A stretch of DNA of 64,000 nucleotides from Streptacidiphilus sp. PB12-B1b (GCF_014084125.1 NZ_CP048405.1:7564001-7628000), one strand, 5' to 3'. Positions 32,586-43,360 are shown, numbered from the stretch's first letter. Notes: a model not told the origin generated them from the sequence alone. Program-made: numbers and translations.

Positions 32586-33548
32586 CTAGGCGAGGGCGGC
32601 GAGGGCCGCCTTGGTGGCGTCCGCGATCAGGGGGTCGTCGGAGGAGGCGCCCGCGGAGCCCCGGTCGGACAGGACGGCGATGACGATCGGGGCGCCGCTG
32701 GTCGGCCAGACGACGGCGATGTCGTTGCGGGTGCCGTATCCGCCGTTGCCGGTCTTGTCGCCGACCTTCCAGCCGGCCGGGACGCCGGACCGGATGTAGG
32801 GGCCGCCGGTCGTGTTCGCCCGCAGCCAGGCGGTGAACAGCTGCGCCCGGCCGCTGGGCAGCGCGTCGCCCAGGGCGAAGGCGCGCAGGTCGGTGCCGAG
32901 AGCGCGCGGGGTGCTGGTGTCCCGGGGGTCGCCGGGGGTGGCCTGGTTCAGCGTCGGTTCGGTCCGGTTGACGTCGGTGGTCGTGTCGCCGGTGCTGCGG
33001 AGCGCCGCCTGCAGCCCGGCGGGCCCGCCGAGCTGGTCCAGCAGCAGATTCGCGGCGGTGTTGTCGCTGTAGTCCAGGGCGGCCGCGATGAGGGCGCGCA
33101 CGGTCATGCCGGTGCCGAGGTGCTGGGACGTGATCGGGGAGTACGAGGTGAGGTCCGAGGCGCCGAAGGTGATGACGCGGTCGAGCTGGGCGTCCGTGTC
33201 CCGCTTGAGCAGGACCCCGGCGGCGAGGGCCTTGTAGGTGGAGGCGTACGCGAACCGTTCGTCCGCCCGGTAGGCCACCGTGCGCCCGGTCGCGGTGTCC
33301 AGCGCGTAGACGCCGAGCCGGGCGTGGTAGCGGCGCTCGACCGCGACCAGGGCGGGCTCGGCGGCGCTGCTCTGCGAGGCGGTCGGGGCCGTCGGCGACG
33401 TCGGCGCCGGTGCGGTCGGCGACGGCGCGGTGCCGGAGGCGGTGCGGGTCGATGCGGGGGCGTGGCTCCCCGCGCATCCGCTCAGGAGAACCGACGCGAG
33501 CACGAGAGGCGCGGTGAGCTTGGCCGTTCGGTATGTCGAGGAACCCAT
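32586..33548 (-). CDS. Class A beta-lactamase, lipoprotein
   Basis: A 320-residue serine beta-lactamase. The signal peptide ends in a lipobox, LLSGC (Cys25), so it is anchored outside the membrane, followed by a Thr/Pro/Ser-rich linker to about 60. Catalytic motifs are S-x-x-K (STYK, 103-106), SDN (161-163), ExxxN (EPTLN, 197-201) and KTG (265-267), so the enzyme looks complete. ATG 33548 was chosen because the longer frame upstream crosses the divergent marR promoter. It may protect against beta-lactams made by itself or its neighbours. The MarR operator lies in the shared 135-bp gap. Confidence 0.93.
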   Translation of the reverse strand: MGSSTYRTAKLTAPLVLASVLLSGCAGSHAPASTRTASGTAPSPTAPAPTSPTAPTASQSSAAEPALVAVERRYHARLGVYALDTATGRTVAYRADERFAYASTYKALAAGVLLKRDTDAQLDRVITFGASDLTSYSPITSQHLGTGMTVRALIAAALDYSDNTAANLLLDQLGGPAGLQAALRSTGDTTTDVNRTEPTLNQATPGDPRDTSTPRALGTDLRAFALGDALPSGRAQLFTAWLRANTTGGPYIRSGVPAGWKVGDKTGNGGYGTRNDIAVVWPTSGAPIVIAVLSDRGSAGASSDDPLIADATKAALAALA

Positions 33549-33653
33549 AACAGGCAGCCTGGCGCGGCTGGTTGATCCAGTCAAAGGTGCCATGGCTCCC
33601 GCGCGGGCGTGTCGGGTGCTGCTGGCGGTGGACCGCCGGACCACCGACTTTCT

Positions 33654-33679
33654 TAAGGCTGATTGATAAAGTAGCCTTA
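33654..33679. promoter_or_regulatory. MarR-type operator palindrome
   Basis: Perfect 7-bp inverted repeat taaggct (33654-33660) and agcctta (33673-33679) separated by 12 AT-rich bases, just before the marR start codon at 33684. The AT-rich spacer also looks like a promoter. Autoregulation by the MarR protein and control of the divergent beta-lactamase are likely. Confidence 0.6.
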
Positions 33680-33683
33680 GTAC

Positions 33684-34121
33684 ATGAGCGAGGAGCTGGG
33701 CACCGGCACGCTCGCCACGGCCCTGCTGGCGAGCGTTGGCGCGCTGCTGCGGCGGGCGCGTCAGGTGCGGGTCGAGGGCGAGCTCAGCATGCCCGAGCGG
33801 GCCGCCCTGTCGCTGCTGGACCACGCGGGCCCGACGACGTCGTCGGCCCTGGCCCGGCAGGCGCAGATCACCGCGCAGGCCATGGGGGCGACGCTCGGCG
33901 GCCTCCAGGCCCGGGGCCTGGTCGAGCGCAACCCGGACCCGCAGGACGGCAGGCGCGTGCTGCTGGCGCTGACCGGCGCGGGTCGGCAGGCGCTGGCGGA
34001 CAAGCGCAGCGCCCGTACGGAGCTGATCGCGCAGGCACTGGCGGACGGCTTCACACCGAAGGAGCTGGAGCAGCTCGCGGCGGCAGCGCCGCTGCTCGAG
34101 CGGCTGGCCCAGCGCATCTGA
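33684..34121 (+). CDS. MarR-family transcriptional regulator
   Basis: A 145-residue MarR protein with recognition helix [20 protein letters not shown] and the wing [16 protein letters not shown] 33684 lies within five bases of the palindromic operator, with little room for a leader. It heads an operon with the isochorismatase-like and PEBP-like genes (34190 and 34753) and diverges from the beta-lactamase gene. Ligands for such regulators are small phenolic or antibiotic-like compounds. Confidence 0.9.
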   Translation: MSEELGTGTLATALLASVGALLRRARQVRVEGELSMPERAALSLLDHAGPTTSSALARQAQITAQAMGATLGGLQARGLVERNPDPQDGRRVLLALTGAGRQALADKRSARTELIAQALADGFTPKELEQLAAAAPLLERLAQRI

Positions 34122-34189
34122 CCCGGCGGCCCGAAGGCGAGCCCACCGCGCGTACGGCCCGCCGTCAACCACCCATGCGGAAGGACACC

Positions 34190-34756
34190 ATGGCCCTGAC
34201 AGCGATAGACCCCACACCCGCGCTGGTCGTGATCGACCTGCAGAAAGGCATCGTCACAGCCCACAGCGACGAGGCCGTCACCGGCGCAGTCCGGCGGTCG
34301 GCGGAGCTGGCGGCGGCGTTCCGGCGATGCGGCCTGCCCGTGGTCCTGGTCAACGTCACGGGACGCGCTCCCGGGCGCACCGACCGGGGCCGGTCCGAAG
34401 CCGCGTCCGCCCTCCCGCCCGGCTGGACCGACCTGATCGACGAGCTCGACGTCCAGCCGACGGACCACCTGATCAGCAAGCGGCGGCGGAGCGCGTTCCA
34501 CGACACCGGCCTGGACACGCTGCTGCGGGACCTTGGTGCCACACAGGTCGTCCTGACCGGCATCTCCACCAGTTCGGGCGTCGAGTCGACCGCGCGCTCG
34601 GCCTCGGACCACGGCTACCACGTCGTCCTGGCCACCGATGCCGTCGCCGACCCGGACGCCGAGGCGCACCGGCACAGCGTCGGACGCGTCTTCCCCAAGC
34701 TCGGCGAGACCGCCACCACCGGCGAGATCCTGGACATGCTGGGGGCGACCCGATGA
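34190..34756 (+). CDS. Isochorismatase-like hydrolase lacking the catalytic Cys
   Basis: A 188-residue protein of the cysteine-hydrolase (isochorismatase) fold. The catalytic Asp ([11 protein letters not shown], residues about 12-22) and Lys ([10 protein letters not shown]) are present, but where nicotinamidase-type enzymes have Cys the sequence is [10 protein letters not shown], with Gly. Related Gly-variants exist in the family, so it may be a non-cysteine hydrolase or a binding protein. ATG 34190 follows AAGGA. Its TGA overlaps the next gene's ATG. Confidence 0.82.
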   Translation: MALTAIDPTPALVVIDLQKGIVTAHSDEAVTGAVRRSAELAAAFRRCGLPVVLVNVTGRAPGRTDRGRSEAASALPPGWTDLIDELDVQPTDHLISKRRRSAFHDTGLDTLLRDLGATQVVLTGISTSSGVESTARSASDHGYHVVLATDAVADPDAEAHRHSVGRVFPKLGETATTGEILDMLGATR

Positions 34757-35325
34757 GCCTGCTCGGTCGGCTCCTGAAGAACCGCAGGTCGGGCGAGGCC
34801 CAGGCGGCCTGGAATCGGCCGAACCTGCACGCCGCCGAACCGCTGGAGCTGAGCAGCCGGAGCTTCGACCAGGGCGGGACGATCCCGCAGGACCACTGGG
34901 CCAAGTACATCGGCGGCCGCAACCTCTCCCCGCAGCTGGCCTGGAGTCCGCCGCCGACGGCCACCGCCCAACTGCTCCTGGTGGTCGAGGACACCGACGT
35001 CCCCCAGGCCAGGCCCGCCGTCCACTGCATGGCCCTGATCGACCCGGCGGTCCGGGAGTTGGCGCCCGGCGCCCTGGCCCGACGGCAACCCGGCACCGGG
35101 GTCACGCTGCTGCGCTCCGTCATCGGGCGCGGATACCAGGGCCCGGCGCCGATCAAGGGCCACGGGCCGCACCACTACACCTTCCAACTCTTCGCCCTCG
35201 CAGCCCCCTTGGGCGCCACCCCGGGCGGGGCCGCAGCCGAGCGGGCCCGACCCCGCGCCCTCCTGTCCTCCGTCGGCACCCCCGTCCTCGCCCGGGGCCG
35301 GATCACCGGCACCGTGGAGCGCTGA
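34753..35325 (+). CDS. PEBP (YbhB/YbcL) family protein
   Basis: A 190-residue phosphatidylethanolamine-binding-like protein. Core signatures are LLLVVEDTDVPQ (the D-x-D-x-P anion site) and GHGPHHYTFQLFAL (the G-x-H-x-Y segment). ATG 34753 overlaps the preceding stop (ATGA), so it is translated with the isochorismatase-like protein. Bacterial PEBP functions are poorly known; metabolite binding is likely. The operon as a whole (MarR, hydrolase, PEBP) resembles small-molecule detoxification units. Confidence 0.88.
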   Translation: MSLLGRLLKNRRSGEAQAAWNRPNLHAAEPLELSSRSFDQGGTIPQDHWAKYIGGRNLSPQLAWSPPPTATAQLLLVVEDTDVPQARPAVHCMALIDPAVRELAPGALARRQPGTGVTLLRSVIGRGYQGPAPIKGHGPHHYTFQLFALAAPLGATPGGAAAERARPRALLSSVGTPVLARGRITGTVER

Positions 35326-35377
35326 CCCCAACCGGTGGCACCGCGCGACACGGCGGGAGGGCGGCGGGGGCGCGCGG

Positions 35378-36943
35378 TCAGGGGGGTGCGTCGCCGCGCT
35401 GCTCGGTGGCGGCGAGCAGTTGCGGCAGGTCCTTCAGCCGGGAGAGGCCCTGGACGGCGCGGGCGGTGCGGTGGTTGGCGGCGAGGCGGTCGCGGTGGCG
35501 GTGCAGGAACGCCCAGTAGCCGGCGGTGTAGGGGCAGGCGTGCTCGCCGGTGCGGTCGGTCGGCCGGTAGGCGCAGGGGCCGCACAGGTCGCTCATCCGG
35601 TGGATGTACGCGCCGCCGGAGGTGTAGGGCTTGGTGGTCATCAGCCCGCCGTCGGCGTACTGCGACATGCCGACGACGTTGGGGAGCATCACCCAGTCGT
35701 AGCCGTCGACGAAGCAGCGGTGGAACCAGTCGGTCACCGCCGCCGGATCCCAGCCGTCCTGGAGCGCGCGGCTGCCCAGGACCATCAGCCGGGGGATGTG
35801 GTGGGTCCAGCCGGTGTCCCGCACCTGGGCCAGAGCGGTGGAGAGGCAGCGGGCGGTGACCGCGTCGGCGTCCAGCTCCAGGAACCAGTCGGGCAGCGGG
35901 GCGGTGTGGCGCAGTTCGTTGCGGGCCCGGTAGTCCTCGCCGAAGTGCCAGTACAGCTGCCAGACGTACTCGCGCCAGCCAGCGATCTGCCGGACGAAGC
36001 CCTCGACGCTGTTCAGCGGCGCGGCGCCGGTACGCCATGCCTGCTCGGCGCGTTCCACGCACTCGGCCGGGTCGAGCAGTCCGAGGTTCAGCGGCACCGA
36101 CAGCAGGCTGTGGCTCATCACCGGGTCGGCGGCGAGCATGGCGTCCTCGTAGCGGCCGAAGTCGGGCAGCCGGTGGGCGACGAAGTGCCGCAGCGCGGCC
36201 AGCGCCTCGCGCCGGGTGACGGCGAACCGGCGCGGGCCGTCCCGGCCGACGAACGACACCTCGCCGTCGCGCTCCCAGCGGTCGAGGTCGTGCCGGACCT
36301 CCTCGTCGATCTCGTCCTCGGACGGCTGCCACGGGCCGGGGACGTCCAGGGTGCGGCTGCCGCGCGGGGGCGGCTCGCGGTTGTCGTGGTCGAGGTTCCA
36401 CCGGCCGCCCGCGGGCTCGTCCCCGTCCATCAGCAGGCCGTGCCGCCCGCGCACCCAGCGGTAGAAGCCCTCCATCCGCAGGCTCTGCCCGCTGCCCTGA
36501 CCGCTGCCCCGACCGGCCCACTGCGCGAAGTCGGACCGGTCCACCAGGAAGCCCCGCGCGGGCAGGACCTCCACCTCGTCGAGCGCGCCGACGAACTCCA
36601 GCGCCCGGCGCGAGGTGGGGTGGCAGACCGTCAACCGGCTGTCGGCGCACGGGGCTGCCGCCGGGCGGGTACGGCGGGACGGCCGTTCGCCCAGGGCCTG
36701 TTCCAGGCCGTCGGTGTAGGTCTCGGCCCGGACGTAGCTGACCCGTTCGCCGAGCTCGGCCGCGCGGTGCCGCATGGCCGACAGCACGAGATGGGCCTTG
36801 GCGCGGTGGAAGCGGCGGCGGCGCAGGACCGCGCGGGCCTCGACCATGACCACCGGCGCGTGGGCGTCCGGTCCGCCGTGGCGCGGATCGAGGAAGTGCG
36901 GACCGAGCTGGTCGCCGAACAGCCAGTGGGGGCGTGCGGCCAT
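35378..36943 (-). CDS. FeS-type bacterial cryptochrome/(6-4) photolyase (PhrB-like)
   Basis: A 521-residue protein of the FeS-BCP group, which uses FAD, a lumazine-like antenna and a [4Fe-4S] cluster to repair (6-4) photoproducts or sense light. The N terminus ARPHWLFGDQLGPHFLD is diagnostic (FGDQL). The C-terminal Cys pattern LCGPCAY ... HACPY supplies cluster ligands, and TTKPYTSGGAYIHRMS lies beside the FAD pocket. ATG 36943. Length is normal for the group. It diverges from a spore-photoproduct-lyase-like gene across 427 bases, giving a photo-repair pair. Confidence 0.9.
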   Translation of the reverse strand: MAARPHWLFGDQLGPHFLDPRHGGPDAHAPVVMVEARAVLRRRRFHRAKAHLVLSAMRHRAAELGERVSYVRAETYTDGLEQALGERPSRRTRPAAAPCADSRLTVCHPTSRRALEFVGALDEVEVLPARGFLVDRSDFAQWAGRGSGQGSGQSLRMEGFYRWVRGRHGLLMDGDEPAGGRWNLDHDNREPPPRGSRTLDVPGPWQPSEDEIDEEVRHDLDRWERDGEVSFVGRDGPRRFAVTRREALAALRHFVAHRLPDFGRYEDAMLAADPVMSHSLLSVPLNLGLLDPAECVERAEQAWRTGAAPLNSVEGFVRQIAGWREYVWQLYWHFGEDYRARNELRHTAPLPDWFLELDADAVTARCLSTALAQVRDTGWTHHIPRLMVLGSRALQDGWDPAAVTDWFHRCFVDGYDWVMLPNVVGMSQYADGGLMTTKPYTSGGAYIHRMSDLCGPCAYRPTDRTGEHACPYTAGYWAFLHRHRDRLAANHRTARAVQGLSRLKDLPQLLAATEQRGDAPP

Positions 36944-36970
36944 GCGGTCCGCCTCTCGCGGTCGTCGCCG

Positions 36971-37005
36971 TCTCCGTGACCGTCTCCGTCTCCGTGACCG
37001 TGTCC
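36971..37005. repeat. Imperfect tccgtgaccgtc tandem repeat in the photo-repair intergenic region
   Basis: About three imperfect units of tccgtgaccgtc are arrayed just upstream of the photolyase-like gene. A pentamer repeat ggtgc follows near 37080. The rest of the 427-bp divergent gap (36944-37370) shows no gene. The repeats may bind a regulator or be slippage products. Confidence 0.45.
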
Positions 37006-37370
37006 GTTTCGGGGACGACGGGTGTCGGGACGCCGGGACCGGGGCGGGGTGGGTCGGGGGTGCCGACGGACCGCCGCCGTGCGGTGCGGTGCGGTGCGGC
37101 GCCCGGCGGCCGTGAGGTCTCCCGGCCGGACCGATGCTGCCAGCGTCCCTCCGTGCCCGCACGCCGACACTCCGGCATGCCCGGCGGCCGGTGGGGTGCG
37201 GCCCCCGGGACGCGCCCGGTCGTGCCTGCGCCCGCCCGGGCGCGGGCCCCGCGTAGGGTCGGATCCGCCCTCGGCGATCAGGTCGGGCCGGTCGGGACCG
37301 GGTCAGCCCGGGCCGGGTCCGGCCTCGGCGGGGAGTGGGCCAGGACCGTGACCAGGACAGGAGCAGCGCC

Positions 37371-38594
<1,224 letters not shown>

Positions 38595-38638
38595 ACGTCC
38601 CGGCGCCGCCACCGGCCGGGCCCCCTGGGCGGGGCGGG

Positions 38639-38848
38639 TCAGTCCTGGGCGTGGAGCTTGGCGAGGGTGAGCACGTTGTCGCCGATGCCCCAGCCGCCGT
38701 CGGCCACCTCCTCGACCAGGACCATGGTGTTGGGCCGGGCCTGCTCGCCGTAGATCTCGGCGTACAGGTCGGTGGTGCGGTGGACGATGGTCTCCTTCTG
38801 CTCCGGGGTGAGGGTTCCGGCGAGGACCTTGAAGTTGGCGAAAGGCAT
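38639..38848 (-). CDS. 4-oxalocrotonate tautomerase-like enzyme
   Basis: A 69-residue tautomerase of the 4-OT superfamily; after Met removal Pro1 is the catalytic base (MPFANFKVLAGTL). A PNTMVLVEEV stretch and Trp in GGWGIG match the family. It catalyses keto-enol transfers, possibly on a metabolite shared with the two SDR genes upstream on the same strand (38900 and 39846). The length is normal and the start is unambiguous. Confidence 0.9.
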   Translation of the reverse strand: MPFANFKVLAGTLTPEQKETIVHRTTDLYAEIYGEQARPNTMVLVEEVADGGWGIGDNVLTLAKLHAQD

Positions 38849-38899
38849 GGTGCGGTTTCCTGTCTTGTTGGTGTGCTGTCCGGTTGATGCCGGGTGGTG

Positions 38900-39790
38900 T
38901 CAGCGGCCGGCCAGGGCGGGCAGGAGTTCACCGATGCCGATGCGGCGGTAGAACTCGGCCCTGATCCGGTCGTTGACGATCGAGACGACATCGCTGCCGT
39001 CACGGCTGGGGTCGACGTGTACGCGCAGCGGCCGCTGCCCGGCGGGCAGGCCGACGACGCGCACGATCTCCTCGGCCACCTCGTCGGTGGTGTGGCCGTC
39101 GGGGAAGATGTCGGCGAGGCGTTGGGCGATCCGGTCGCGCAACTCCCCGTACGCGCTGTCGTACTCGGCGGCCCGGCGGGCGTCGGCCGGGGCGCCCGCG
39201 TGGGCGAAGTGCTCGGTGCCGTGCGGGTACGCGCCGGGCACCACGATCACGGTGTCGATGCCGAACTTGATCAGCTCGGCGGCGTAGCTCCCGGCGAGCG
39301 CGTCCATGCCCGCCTTGGCCGCGAAGTACGGTGCCAGGAAGGGCGGGTGGCCGCCGCGGGTGCTGGAACTGCCCACCCACACCAGCAGGCCCGACCCCTG
39401 GCGGCGCAGCAGCGGCAGCGCGGCCCGGTTGACCCGCTGGGTGCCGACGACGTTGACGTCGTACAGCTCGGCGAGCTGCTCGGGGGTGAACGCCTCGGCC
39501 GGGCCGAGCACCATGTGCCCGGCGTTGTGGACGACGACGTCCAACCGGCCCTGCTCGGCGGCGATCCGGGCGACGGCCGCGTCGGCCGAGCCCTGGTCCT
39601 GCACGTCCAGCTCGATTCCGTGCAGGTCGACGCCCTCGGCCGTGGCGAGCTCGGCCAGTTCGGCCAGGCGCGGGGCGTTGCGGCCGGTGGTGGCGCGCAT
39701 GCCCGCGTAGACGGTGTGGCCCGCCCGGGCCAGGGCGCGGGCGGTGAGCGCGCCGAAGCCCGAGGACGCTCCGGTGATGAGGACGATCAT
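38900..39790 (-). CDS. Short-chain dehydrogenase/reductase
   Basis: A 296-residue classical SDR. The NAD(P)-binding motif is TGASSGFG (residues 6-13), NAG is at VVHNAGHM, the Ser is in VGSSSTRGG, and the Tyr/Lys pair is in PYFAAKAGMD. Length is longer than 250 because of a C-terminal extension. Such enzymes oxidise or reduce alcohols and ketones. It is followed by the tautomerase, and the upstream SDR gene (39846-40586) ends 55 bases before its start, so all three may be one operon. Confidence 0.9.
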   Translation of the reverse strand: MIVLITGASSGFGALTARALARAGHTVYAGMRATTGRNAPRLAELAELATAEGVDLHGIELDVQDQGSADAAVARIAAEQGRLDVVVHNAGHMVLGPAEAFTPEQLAELYDVNVVGTQRVNRAALPLLRRQGSGLLVWVGSSSTRGGHPPFLAPYFAAKAGMDALAGSYAAELIKFGIDTVIVVPGAYPHGTEHFAHAGAPADARRAAEYDSAYGELRDRIAQRLADIFPDGHTTDEVAEEIVRVVGLPAGQRPLRVHVDPSRDGSDVVSIVNDRIRAEFYRRIGIGELLPALAGR

Positions 39791-39845
39791 GGCCCCTCCT
39801 TTCAGACGACTCGGGTGGTGCGGGTGGTTCGGACCGGCCGGGCGG

Positions 39846-40586
39846 TCAGACGATGCCGCCGTTGGCGCGGATGACCTGGCCGTTCACCCAGTGGCCCTGC
39901 GGGCTCGCCAGGAAGGCGACGACCTCGGCGATGTCCCCCGGCGTGCCCAGCCGCTCCAGCGGGGGCTGGGCAGCCAGCCGGGCGACGGTCAGCTCGTCCT
40001 TTCCCTCGAGGAAGAGGTCGGTGGCGGTCGGGCCGGGGGCGACGCTGTTCACCGTGACGTCCCTGCCGCGCAGCTCGCGCGCGAGGACCAGCGTCAGTGC
40101 CTCGACGGCGCCCTTGCTGGCGCTGTACGCGCCGTACTCGGGAAAGGCCAGCCCGACCACCGAGGTGGAGAAGGTGATCAGGGCGCCGCCGGGGCGCAGC
40201 CGGCGGGCCGCCTGCTGCGCGACGACGAAGGTGCCGCGGATGTTGGTGCGGTGCAGGTCGTCCAGGACGGCCAGGTCGAGCTCGGCGACGCTGGACAGCG
40301 CCATCCTGCCCGCCGCGTGGGCGACCACGTCGACCCCGCCGAAGGCGGTCTCGGCGGCGTCGAACAGGGCGGCGACGGCGTTCTCGTCGGCGACGTCCGC
40401 CTGCTGGGCGATGGCTTCGCCGCCGGCCGCGCGTACTGCGGCGACGGCCTCGTCCGCGAGGTCCTTGCGGCCCGCGTAGCCGATGACGACGGCGTGGCCG
40501 TCCTCGGCGAGGCGGGTGACGATCTCGCGGCCGATGCCACGGGTGCCGCCGGTGACGACGGCGGTGCGGTGTGATGACCCGGTCAT
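39846..40586 (-). CDS. Short-chain dehydrogenase/reductase
   Basis: A 246-residue classical SDR with TGGTRGIG (Rossmann), HAAGRM, the catalytic Ser in FSTSVVG, YSASKGAVE (Tyr/Lys), and the C-terminal NGQVIRANGGIV stretch typical of FabG-like reductases. ATG 40586 follows GAGGAG. It diverges from the XRE regulator at 40772, which probably controls it and the downstream SDR and tautomerase genes. Confidence 0.92.
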   Translation of the reverse strand: MTGSSHRTAVVTGGTRGIGREIVTRLAEDGHAVVIGYAGRKDLADEAVAAVRAAGGEAIAQQADVADENAVAALFDAAETAFGGVDVVAHAAGRMALSSVAELDLAVLDDLHRTNIRGTFVVAQQAARRLRPGGALITFSTSVVGLAFPEYGAYSASKGAVEALTLVLARELRGRDVTVNSVAPGPTATDLFLEGKDELTVARLAAQPPLERLGTPGDIAEVVAFLASPQGHWVNGQVIRANGGIV

Positions 40587-40771
40587 GGGCTCCTCCGAAT
40601 CCTCGATGGTCCTGGGCCCGGTGTTCCCGGGGGTTCCCGGGCGGTCCTCGGCGACCCCGACTCCTTCACCCTGGACCGGTTCGGCGGGGGTAACCAGTTG
40701 GCGTCGACCCAGGGGTCGGCAGCCCCTGCCTCGGCGGCCCTCCACGGCGGGCCACCGGGCAGACTGGGGGT

Positions 40772-41626
40772 ATGAACCTGGCTGACCTCGGCGTCTTCCT
40801 ACGAACACGGCGTGACCGGATCCGCCCGTCCGACGTCGGGCTGCCCACCGGGCCCCGGCGCCGGGTACCGGGCCTGCGGCGGGACGAGGTGGCGCAGCTG
40901 GCCGGGGCGTCCGTGGACTACTACATCGAGCTGGAGCGCGGCAGCGGGGCGCAGCCGTCGGAGCAGATGCTGGCCGCGCTGGCCCGGGCGCTGCGGCTGA
41001 CGTCCGACGAGCGCGACCACCTGTACCGGCTCGCCGGGCGGCCCCTACCGCCGACGGCCGGGCCGGCGGCGCACGTCCACCCCGGGATGCTGGACCTGCT
41101 GGACCGGCTGACCGGCACGCCCGCCCGGGTCATCACCGATCTGCACGTGACCCTGGTGCAGAACCGGCTGGCCCTGGCCCTGCTCGGGCCGGTGCCCGCA
41201 GCCACCGGCCTCCCGGCCAGCTTCGTCTACCGCTGGTTCACCGACCCCGCCGCCCGCGAGATCTACCCGGCCGAGGACCACGAGCACCAGTCCGGGACGT
41301 TCGTGGCCGACCTGCGCGCCGCAGTCGCCCGGCGCGACCACAACGACCGCGAGGCCGCCGCCATCGTCGAGGAACTGCTGCGGCGCAGCGCGGAGTTCGC
41401 GGTGCTGTGGGAGCGGTACGAGGTGGCCGTGCGCCGCGGCGACCGCAAGCGCATCCTGCACCCGGTGCTCGGGCCCGTCGACGTCAACTGCCTCAACCTG
41501 CTCAGCGAGGACGGCCGTCAGCGGCTGCTGTGGTTCAGCCCGGTGGCCGGTACCGACGCGGTCGACAAACTCGACTTGCTCTCCGTCATCGGCACCCAGG
41601 ATCTCGCCGTCGACCAGCCGTCCTGA
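40772..41626 (+). CDS. XRE-family regulator with MmyB-like ligand domain
   Basis: A 284-residue regulator. The N-terminal HTH (LGVFLRTRRDRI ... RRDEVAQLAGASVDYYIELERG) and the following PxxxM dimer helix are typical of the Streptomyces MmyB group. The C-terminal domain (about 105-280, with LVQNRLALALLGP and FVYRWFTDP) resembles the PAS-like MmyB ligand-binding domain that binds fatty-acid-like molecules. It is divergent from the SDR operon, matching the common pattern of an MmyB regulator beside its oxidoreductase. Confidence 0.9.
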   Translation: MNLADLGVFLRTRRDRIRPSDVGLPTGPRRRVPGLRRDEVAQLAGASVDYYIELERGSGAQPSEQMLAALARALRLTSDERDHLYRLAGRPLPPTAGPAAHVHPGMLDLLDRLTGTPARVITDLHVTLVQNRLALALLGPVPAATGLPASFVYRWFTDPAAREIYPAEDHEHQSGTFVADLRAAVARRDHNDREAAAIVEELLRRSAEFAVLWERYEVAVRRGDRKRILHPVLGPVDVNCLNLLSEDGRQRLLWFSPVAGTDAVDKLDLLSVIGTQDLAVDQPS

Positions 41627-41684
41627 CGCTCGGCCGTCCGTTGGGCGTCCGGTGGGCGTTCGTGGCGTCCGTTAGGCTCGGGTT

Positions 41685-42536
41685 ATGAAACTCCACGTCG
41701 GATGCGCGATGTGGGCCCACACCGCCTGGCAGGGAAGCCTGTTGCCGCACCCGCTCGCGCCCCGGGAGCGCCTGCGCGCCTACGCGAGCTGGTGCAACTC
41801 GGTCGAGGGCAACACCACCTTCTACGCGACGCCGTCCGCCGCCACGGTCGAGTCCTGGGCCGCGCAGACCGCACCGGACTTCCGGTTCCTGTTCAAGCTG
41901 CCCAAACCGATCACCCACGAGCGCCGGCTGACCGACACCGACGCCCAGGTGCGGGCCTTCGTCGACGTGGTCGCGCCGCTCGGCCCGCGCGTGCACGCCC
42001 TGTGGATCCAACTTCCGGCCTCCTTCGGCCCGTCGGACCTCGGCTCGCTGGCCGCGTTCCTGCACCGGGCGCCGCGCGAGTTCCGTTACGCCGTCGAGGT
42101 CCGCCACCCCGCGTTCTTCGAAGACCCGCGCTGGGAGGGGCGGTTGGAGCGGGTCCTGGACGGTGTCGGCGCCGAGTGGACGTCCTTCGACACGACCGAC
42201 CTGTTCGCCGCCCCACCCACCAGCGCGGCGGAACGCGAGGCGTGGGAGAAGAAGCCCCGGCTGCCGCGCCGCTCCCGCGCGCTCACCGCCGACCCGGTCG
42301 TGCGCTACATCAGCAGGGACAACCTGCAGCAGTCGGCTGAGAGTTGGCACCACTGGACGGCCACCGTCGCCGACTGGCTGCGCGAGGGCCGCTCGCCCAC
42401 GGTCTTCATCCACACCCCGAACAACGACGAGGCCCTCACCCTCGCCCGACGCTTCCACGACGAGGTCAGCGCCCTTGTCCCCGGCCTCGACCCCCTGCCC
42501 GAACCACTCCCCACCGGCCCACCGACCTTGTTCTGA
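41685..42536 (+). CDS. DUF72 family protein
   Basis: A 283-residue TIM-barrel protein of the DUF72 (YecE-like) family, recognised by the start HVGCAMWAH, EGNTTFYATPS, FRFLFKLPKPITHERRL and FIHTPNNDEA. The family has no settled function, although links to nucleic-acid or carbohydrate metabolism have been proposed. The start follows the upstream XRE gene by 58 bases. The frame is intact and of normal length. Confidence 0.85.
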   Translation: MKLHVGCAMWAHTAWQGSLLPHPLAPRERLRAYASWCNSVEGNTTFYATPSAATVESWAAQTAPDFRFLFKLPKPITHERRLTDTDAQVRAFVDVVAPLGPRVHALWIQLPASFGPSDLGSLAAFLHRAPREFRYAVEVRHPAFFEDPRWEGRLERVLDGVGAEWTSFDTTDLFAAPPTSAAEREAWEKKPRLPRRSRALTADPVVRYISRDNLQQSAESWHHWTATVADWLREGRSPTVFIHTPNNDEALTLARRFHDEVSALVPGLDPLPEPLPTGPPTLF

Positions 42537-42840
42537 CGAACCGTCATATCCCTTGCGGGATCGGGGCCGGTGGTAGAAACCCGGCCGCAACGGGAGCCTC
42601 GGCCGCAAGGCGGCGCGGACGGCGGCGAGCCGCTGCGCGGCCGCCCCCGGGGGGTCAGCCGGGCGCAGCTCCGGCTCAGTCCGGCCGACGACCTCGCCAG
42701 TGGCTCGTGGACAGCCTCCCGCGTGCGCGCGGACGAGGCGGCCGACGGCTCGGTCGCCGCCCCGGCCCAGTGCTCCAGCCGGTAGCCCGGCGACAGCGCG
42801 CGTGGCCGGGTCGGCGTCGGGCCGGGTCGGCGTCGGCGTC

Positions 42841-42870
42841 GGCTACGGCTACGGCTACGGCTACGGCTAC
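42841..42870 (+). repeat. Five perfect GGCTAC hexamer repeats
   Basis: Five tandem copies of ggctac (30 bases), flanked by cggcgtc-type runs. They lie immediately downstream of the decayed acetyltransferase stop codon on the minus strand. The remainder of 42537-42840 shows no gene. Slippage-prone DNA without a visible role. Confidence 0.75.
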
Positions 42871-42876
42871 GGTCAG

Positions 42877-43098
42877 CTACTGCCGGAACCAGCCGTGGGT
42901 GCGGTCGAAGCCCGGCGAGGTTCGCCGTCGCCGCCATCAGCGGGCCGTGGCCGTGCACCCCGGGTGCGCCCCTCCGCCTCCGGCACCGACAGCACCGCGC
43001 ACAGCAGCGCCGTACCCACGCCTCTGCGGCGGCGCCCGGCCAGGTCCCGGAAGCCGGTGGCGGCGAGCTGCCGGTTCTCGGCCCCCGGGTGGTCAGCC
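42877..43098 (-). pseudogene. GNAT acetyltransferase remnant with frameshifts
   Basis: Minus-strand pieces read NRQLAATGFRDLAG and RRRRGVGTALLCAVL (the acetyl-CoA-binding motif A, R/Q-x-x-G-x-G/A), then in another frame PLMAATANLAG, and in a third FDRTHGWFRQ followed by stop. That is the C-terminal half of a GNAT enzyme broken by at least two frameshifts. No N-terminal half is seen up to the DUF3040 gene. Confidence 0.6.
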
Positions 43099-43360
43099 GC
43101 CTGCCCGGGAGGCAGCCGTCCTCACGCCCGGACACGTGCGCTCTGCGCCGGGGCCCGTCGTTGCAGACCCGGCGAAGTCTGTCCCAGGCGGAAGCGGGGT
43201 GCGAGCCTGGCGATCGCCAGCCGCATGCGCCAGCGCCGAGGAGGGAGCCCAACGTCGATCGATGAGTTGCCGCCATGCCCATGGCCCCTCCGTGCGGCTG
43301 CCGCGCGCGTGCCACTGTGCGCCCGGACCCGTACCCCGTCCGGCCGTCAGCGCGCAGCGG

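Noticed and set aside
36971-37100. CRISPR-like repeats
   Set aside because: The units are imperfect, about 12 bases and without spacers; no cas genes are present anywhere in the window.
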